DNA from: Siphonodentalium dalli
Taxonomy: Eukaryota; Mollusca; Scaphopoda; Gadilida; Siphonodentaliidae
DNA length: 64,000 bases
Assembly: GCA_032622095.1 (NCBI GenBank)
Contig: CP136068.1
Span: forward strand, 156,387,151 to 156,451,150
Direction: 5' to 3'
Shown: piece after piece, positions 58,201 through 64,000 of the stretch
How positions within the stretch are numbered: position 1 is the first letter of the stretch
How the letters are laid out: the number at the start of each line of letters is the position of its first letter
Made by a program: the position numbers and the translations under genes
Notes under the pieces: model-generated
The model's input: the letters and a program-made list of their open reading frames with translations, nothing else
What the model was told of the DNA's origin: nothing
Databases searched by the model: none

Positions 58201-59343
58201 CAGTTCACAGTATATTTTCATGTTGCAATGATATAATTGGTCATGTAATACCAAGTTCCTTCTCATGCTGCGACCTGATGTAGATGCATCATATCACAAC
58301 CCACATGAGTCAATCCAGGACAACTAAATATTTTATTAGAATCTATTTACTTATAATTACTATGTACAGATGCAGAGGTTGATACATGTTTCGATAGATT
58401 AGATTTGGTTCATTCTGAGTTATCCATTGGTTAATGTACGGATTTCAGTATGGGATGACACGTTAGATATATAATACATGCAGTTGAAATATTCAGACTG
58501 TTCTTTCCCCTCACCATGTAGGGCTAATCAGAGTAGGAGGAATTATACATTAAGAGCATGAAACAATAAGGAGCTTGTACTAATCTGAATGGTTTAATGG
58601 TTTAATATTTACTTTTGTGACCTAGTTGTTTCTATTTTGGTGTACTTCCGTGTACGTATTTGAGAAGTTGTCTGGATCGAAAATAGGAGGAATGTGTACT
58701 GCTGACACGCATAGATGGGTGAAATAATCACAGATGTTTGGAATTGCCCCTGACAAGGTTATTCGGGCATGGTTTGATAGCTTATTTCGCAAGGTGAATC
58801 GCGCAACGAATTAATTACGTTGCTTCCGTGGACACCTATTTTCGCCGTAGTAAACACAACACAAGTCAGTTTAATGTTCTTTTAATCATTAAGGCCGTAC
58901 AAATATTCTGAAAGGTGAATTTGATAACGAGGATACGATATCAAAAGGTATCAATGATTGTTACCCGATTAATTCACTGTTTAGATGTATTTTGTCAGAT
59001 ATATTTGTACTCCGTGTTTGATCGAAAAGATGTTATGCCGGAACGAAGTATACCGTTTGTCGGTAAACTGTTGAGAAAGAACACTCATTCAGTTGACTTG
59101 TATTGGTTGTCTGGCCTGAGGGATGTAGATGTTGACCCCTCCCCATGCGTGTCACATAAGTAATTTGAAATACGCATAATGCTGATCCAACTTTTGAGTT
59201 CACCTTTAACCAACCTTTGCCTTACCTGAATATCTAGTTGTTGGTATATGAATTCAATATAAGTCACTCAAACCTTATCAGCCCTTTTGATGTGATAGGA
59301 AAGTGTGGTGTTGTGATAGTTTACTGGTATTGGGTGTTTAGTT
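58201..59343. other. No recognisable feature
   Basis: AT-rich stretch between the truncated 5' end of LINE copy 2 and the zinc-knuckle LINE. A minus-strand 60-codon frame (59267-59085) follows the ORF1 stop of that LINE but shows no endonuclease motifs. Confidence 0.4.
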
Positions 59344-60909
59344 CTACTTACTTTGCTGTGCTATGTTCCTGTCGTGAAATTTCATTATACCTGTTTTGTA
59401 ATATTTGTTCACATTGTTTTGAATTGTTTGCATTATTTTGATGTCTGCTTGGTCGGCGTTCTGGTACCTTAGTTTGTGCGATTCAAAAAGGCATGCATAT
59501 AGTGTGTTGGCCAATCTAAGTGCGTCTGACGGTTCGGCCGGTTTTTGAGTTATAGTTGCATATGATAATTTTTTGTGTTCCGCGTTTTTAACTGCCGCTA
59601 TGTAATTGGGGCACCCCTTGTAAGTGGTTGGATGGTTCCCCTTACAATTTGCGCATTTAGCTTCTACAATTGGACTTTCTTTATGGTCGTGAGGGCCTGC
59701 GCATCGTTTGCAAGTTTCGAATTCATTGTCGCAAAATTTAGCTGTATGATGGAACGACTGGCATTTGAAACATTGGGTTACGTGGGCCTGTGCTTGGAGT
59801 CTCGAACTAAAGATTTGGATTTATTACTGCCCAGGTATATCCCCTTCAAAATTTTATCTTTAGCTTGTTTTGTGGGTCACTTAACTTTTATTTTGAAAGT
59901 AGGTTGGTCTCCGTGTTTTGATGATATAAGTCGTTTGGCTTCGAATTCTGAGCCGATGGTATTAATTATTTGGCCCTCAGTTATATTAGGGTGGACCCCG
60001 CATATAACCACGAAAAGGTTCTCATTGAGTGGGGTAGATTGACCCTTAGTTGGTCTGAATCTTGTGTTTGATAGTTTTAGCGCTTTGATTTCCAAATGGG
60101 CCTTTGTTATGAGAAAGAGGCGAGTTTCTTCGTTAGAAGGGTATACTAGTAGATTAGATCGTTTGGTTTTCTGCGTTTTAATAGGGTACTTTGACCCTAG
60201 AATACCGTGGAGTTCCCATGGGTTGTTGAGCATATTTTGAGTTGGGTTATCTACAAAAAGGGTGGCTGGTCGTTTGTTGTTGTTGTTTTGCGCGTTGTTT
60301 GTAGTGGTGGGTTTGGCTGTTTGTTTTTGGGTTGGGGTTGGATGAGGTATGGAACGGTTTAGTCTACGTTTGCACTCCCTTGGTGTTGATGACGAAGAGC
60401 TAGAGGGGCTCGGCGTTTCCCTATTGCGTTTCTTTTTGTTTGTGACTATCTCAAACCCCTCATCATCAGATGGCATGTTTGTATCTTTGGGGGGGTGTTG
60501 AGGGGGGTGACTGGATCCTCTGTGCGAGAGAACCATGCAATATCCGAGATGTCAGGATTGTCATTTCTATGTATGTCTGCTTTAACTAAGATTGCTGGTT
60601 TGATCTTGTCGGCGGTTGATGTTTTTTCCGAGGAGGTAGGTGGTTTGGTGAGTTTGTTGTTGTTTGTTGGGTGGTGCTGGGTGCAGAGGTTTTGGCTGTA
60701 GCTGTCGGTTTCAGAGGTTTTGAAGATGTTGGGTGGTTTGCTGCTTTGGTGATTTTAGTGGTTTTGGGTTTGTTTGTTTTTGTCTTAGATTTAGCTATAG
60801 CGAGTAACTCTTGTGTTAGGGTGTAATTCCCTTTCCTCAATTCTTTCATATCGGCTTGAAGCGATTTGATTTCGTCGATGAGACCATCCATTTGTGTTTG
60901 TGGATCCAT
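59344..60909 (-). pseudogene. ORF1 (Gag-like, multiple zinc knuckles) of a second LINE type
   Basis: A nucleic-acid-binding ORF1 of Jockey/I-like organisation. It starts at ATG 60909 with MDPQTQMDG and a short coiled-coil-like stretch, then Lys/Thr/Pro/Asn-rich sequence. A frameshift near 60590 leads to the next part (to 59877) with HPNITEGQI, typical of the RNA-binding domain before the knuckles. A TGA at 59877 and another frameshift near 59795 follow. The last part has CFKCQSFHHTAKFC, CKRCAGPHD-type and CANCKGNHPTTYKGC knuckles, and runs to TAG at 59344. So at least three lesions. No ORF2 is seen downstream. The 5' UTR probably reaches 61149. Confidence 0.75.
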
Positions 60910-61150
60910 GTTGAGCCGAATAGCGGTTTAGTGTGAAAAGATTGTAATTGAATATCGAAGAATTGAAAAGATTCGAAAAAGAATGGAAGAATTGCAAAAA
61001 AAAAGTCGAAAAATTGTGAGAGAAAAGTCGATAAAGTGGAAATTTTGTCACGAAAAAATCGGTGTTGGCAGACTTCTTCTCCTCAGGCACAAGCTGACTC
61101 TTTATACGCCGGGGGTATCGTCATATGGTACCAAGATTGCCGTAGTCGGG

Positions 61151-61169
61151 AGATAATTCTTTGTTTTTT
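61151..61169. repeat. Target-site duplication of LINE copy 3 (3' side)
   Basis: AGATAATTCTTTGTTTTTT, 19 bases, repeated at 63036-63054. Confidence 0.75.
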
Positions 61170-61190
61170 GTTTTTTATTTCTTTCTTTTT

Positions 61191-61617
61191 CACCTAAAAT
61201 AATAGCTCGACTAGTGTTAAAGTGGGGTGTTAAAGTTTGAAAGATTAGATCCTTCTGTGGGTCGTTTCTTTGTAGTCCGTAAAAGGAAATAAGCCGGATG
61301 GGAATTCCGGAGATGTCAGCATCGACACCCATCTAGCTCTGAAAAAGTACGGTGAACAGTGAAATTCAACGAATGTTTGACCAAAACTGCTGTCCCACAG
61401 GATCTATTGGAACCAGTAAATCTACAGCCAGCTGGTCACCTAGTTGATAACTGTCGACATACGTTTCCTGGAGGAAAAGTAGGTCAACGCTATCAACCGT
61501 GAAAAGGTATTTCAAAGCCTGCATCGTCTGAGCATTTCTCAGTCCTCGAGCATTCAAGGAAGCTATGAATAGACCGTCCATGTTGGGCGTGAGAAGGGAT
61601 TGACTGAACGAACACAC
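61191..61617 (-). pseudogene. LINE copy 3 ORF2 start (partial endonuclease)
   Basis: MDGLFIASLNARGLRN and LQETYV match copy 2, then a short deletion and frame change near 61400-61430, then DISGIPIRLISFYG and SRAIILG, where the element ends. The catalytic DFN motif is missing. Confidence 0.8.
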
Positions 61618-61906
61618 ATAATTCTATACAAAACACAACAAAGAAAGGATAAATAAGTTGACCTAAATAAAAGCCGCGACCAGTGCGGGCGGTATTGAAA
61701 CCATATTAAAAACAATAAAATTAAAGAGACAAGTCCATTTCCGACGGCCTGACAATATAGGTCAGGCTGAGGTTGGAAGAAGTAGGCAGATAGAAAGTTC
61801 AGGGACGGTTCCAAGTTCGCTAGCCGGAGTTGTAGAGTCAGGAAAAATCGGGGGCGGGTCCAGGTCTGTTGAAATTTGTGAGGCATTATAATTGTTAATA
61901 GGAAAG

Positions 61907-63035
61907 TCAGCCCGGGTCATCTTCGGCATCCGTGAGTGTACCCGATTCTGATTCCAATGCACTGGACTCGTCCGCGTCCGCCTCAGTGTCCGAGAGATCT
62001 AAGGATTGGAAGGGAATCACTTTACGTCGTCCGGGTTCCTCCTCGTCCTCGACGTTTTTACGTTTCCTGGAAACCTTTTGAATTGCCGAATCCATTTCCT
62101 CAGAGATGTCAGGGGTTTCCGGAATAACATGCACACCGTCCCCCGGGGTAGTGCCAGAGTCCGACGGCTCTGCTATACTCCCCGTGGGGACCACTGGTGA
62201 CACACTGTCCCCCGGGGTGGCGCCAGAGTCCATCTGCTCTGCTATGCCCCCCCGAGGGGACCACAGGTGTATGAGAAACGGGGGGAATTACCCCAGAATG
62301 CGTCGATACGTCTCCTCGGGCCTGGGAGGGGGGTTTAGCCCCCGGTCCAGGCGGAACGTTACCATCAGCCCGTAGCTGTTCCGAAAACGAGGCCGCGTCT
62401 CGCTTCGCCGCATCTGCATACGAACGGGGTGGTCTCCCACTCTGGGGACAGGTGGCCCGAACGTGCCCCCTGACCCCACACCTTAAACACATTGGGGGGC
62501 GCCCCATAGCGTGACGAGCACCTCGATGAATGTAAAGTCGGGAAAATCCCTCAGGTCTTCCACACTGAGCATCATCCGGAGAGTACGCTTACCGTTTGCT
62601 ATGGTTTGTCCGCCCCTGACGAACGTGGAATACTCAATCGATCGGACGTCGCCGTAAGTCGCCAATTCCTTAATGACTGCCGTGTGCGGTACAGAAAAGG
62701 GTAGCCAATTCACACGTACTGTCCTCGGCCTCCGGGTTAGCCCGGTGTGACCGATAAACAAGTCGTCCCCGATAAACAAGTCGTCCCCTGAAAATGCTCA
62801 TTTCTTGTAGACTGTCATATTTATCTGCCTGGTCTTTCGACGTAAACACAACGCTCCAATCTCTGGCCTGCTGGCCGCGATAAATGGCTCCGATTGTTGC
62901 CTCAGGCATCTCCGACAAAACTTTGTCCGCAAGGAGCTCCGACGTAACCCTACCAGGGTTAGGCCCTCGGACCCCAATGTCCGTGGTGCATGCCCTTATT
63001 CCGGCCTGAATCTCAACGTCCGAATACACAGGATC
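61907..63035 (-). pseudogene. LINE copy 3 ORF1 protein (5' truncated)
   Basis: Begins at YSDVEIQAG, missing about 50 N-terminal residues relative to copy 1. An 18-base tandem duplication (GATAAACAAGTCGTCCCC on the plus strand near 62754-62790) and further shifts near 62500 and 62230 divide it over several frames. The zinc knuckle CLRCGVRGHVRATC is intact. The acidic tail ends at TGA near 61907. Confidence 0.8.
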
Positions 63036-63044
63036 AGATAATTC

Positions 63045-64000
63045 TTTGTTTTTTTTTTGTTTTTTTTTTATATTTGATACGTTTATTCAGAAAAAATTAT
63101 ACATAATACAAAAGAAAACGCTGACATAAAGTCAGAAACAGGTTAATACGGTACAAAAGTAAACAAATAGAAGGCTGGCTACCTGCCAGCACCGTACATG
63201 CCCCCGCTCCGATTAAAAAACAGACGAGTCTGCGGTATCACAGGTTTGGAGCGGGGGTTTAAAACCAAAAGACGAGTTGGGGGGAGTCCCGACCCACCCA
63301 ACTCCCACGAAGATGAGGACAAAACACAATGTAGAGTTACCCGCCCTGCGCCCCAGAGACATTTCGTGCCCTGCGACTCAGGAGGGGTAACTCTACGGGA
63401 AAGTTCGAAAAACAGAACGAGAAACATATAACCAAAGACGAAAATAAAGGAAAAGGGTAAAAGCGAGGTATATGCGGACCAGCCGCAGAAGGCACCAAGC
63501 GATAAAATCAGTTAAAAGTGTATGGATAAATAAATTACTGAAGGGGCGCAAAGCGTTTGAAAGTAAATGACGGCAATGAAACAAGCATATGGAACTTAAA
63601 AGGTGAAATGAATAGAATCATCGCTATCGTTCAGTTGGCAAATGTCTGTGGTCTGTAACCACAGAGATTCAAAAACATGTAGGGGCAGTCGGTGATGATC
63701 GAGGAGCACGTGAGTGCGGATTCGAGAAAGAAATGCTAAAATAGGGACGTGATCCGGTTGTGAAGCCGTGGGGTGGGGGTTCATACATTTTGGCGCATGG
63801 TGAATGCGGTTACGGAAAAACCAAATGGTAGCCACGGCTTCTGAAATGAGAATGCGAGCTAAAGCTCGATTATTGGGATTGTCAGCGCGGACCAGAAGGA
63901 AGCGAATGAAGCCAAGATGAGTGCGAAAATTTTCGCGTAATGCAAGTGGGGTAATCCAAGCACGGACTAGATTCCATAAAGGCTGGACGACGGAGCAATC
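63045..64000 (-). mobile_element. Tx1/L1-like LINE, copy 4 (3' end, continues past window)
   Basis: Poly(A) tail (63047-63072), 3' UTR with the same hairpins and AATAAA-like signal as copy 2, then the C-terminal part of ORF2. The ORF2 end lies at TAA 63596-63598, preceded by ICQLNDSDDSIHFTF. Identity to copy 2 at 52600-53550 is about 95 per cent by eye. Confidence 0.82.
63596..64000 (-). pseudogene. LINE copy 4 ORF2 C-terminus
   Basis: An open frame runs from 63835 to the stop at 63596; upstream (63836-64000) the homologous sequence continues in another frame, so at least one frameshift is present. This is the region after the RT domain; no catalytic residue is expected. It extends beyond the window. 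Confidence 0.7.

Larger units (their letters stand above)
61170..63035 (-). mobile_element. Tx1/L1-like LINE, copy 3 (truncated at both ends)
   Basis: On the minus strand it starts inside ORF1 (63035), continues through the inter-ORF and the first half of the endonuclease, stops at ILG near 61191, and is followed by an A-rich tail (GAAAAAGAAAGAAATAAAAA). Direct duplications of 13-19 bases flank it. This looks like retrotransposition of a transcript cleaved and polyadenylated early. Confidence 0.78.

Overview
The window reads as intergenic DNA from an animal nuclear genome, most probably a marine invertebrate. A mollusc or other lophotrochozoan is my best guess, from the overall look of the repeats; this is inference. 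Evidence for a eukaryote: C2H2 zinc-finger coding sequence, non-LTR retrotransposons with poly(A) tails, a tyrosine-recombinase (Ngaro-type) retrotransposon, Helitron-like elements, TTAGGG tracts, several satellites and minisatellites, and a 100-N assembly gap (37396-37495). No operons, rRNA or convincing tRNA genes were seen. Only one locus looks like a host protein gene: a zinc-finger protein on the minus strand at about 18.9-22.3 kb.

Layout. 1-10.86 kb: a satellite of 155/164-bp monomers, organised left of an insertion as three copies of a 7-monomer, 1130-bp higher-order repeat. It is bracketed by imperfect inverted repeats at 1-87 and 10773-10855. A 5.9-kb Ngaro-like retrotransposon (3496-9394, minus strand) sits inside it with the classic split direct repeats and genes gag, RT-RNase H, tyrosine recombinase and SGNH hydrolase. 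11.0-16.6 kb: two degenerate or perfect TTAGGG tracts with inverted arms, a Helitron-like element with a diverged repeat core, three head-to-tail Helentron-like non-autonomous elements, and a minisatellite. 18.7-22.4 kb: the zinc-finger locus. 22.4-29.2 kb: non-coding, with a Penelope-like RT fragment, a terminal-inverted-repeat element carrying a lone satellite monomer, and a very homogeneous 32-bp minisatellite. 29.2-31.7 kb: tandem Helitron-like elements inserted at the centre of a large palindrome. 32-50 kb: small terminal-inverted-repeat elements, G-rich minisatellite next to the assembly gap, a TAGCTA-rich tract, and a fold-back repeat family in many copies. 50.4-64 kb: a pile of minus-strand non-LTR retrotransposons, with four copies of a Tx1/L1-like element (two tandem, one doubly truncated with a target duplication, one running off the window) and the ORF1 region of a different, zinc-knuckle type LINE.

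How parts work together. The Ngaro genes form one retrotransposition module: Gag packaging, RT-RH for cDNA synthesis, and a tyrosine recombinase for integration of a circular intermediate, guided by the split repeats. It carries at least four frameshifts and one nonsense codon, so this copy is dead as sequenced. The Tx1-like copies encode a zinc-knuckle ORF1 protein and an endonuclease/RT ORF2, and all are broken. Most remaining repeats are non-autonomous and would depend on proteins encoded elsewhere.
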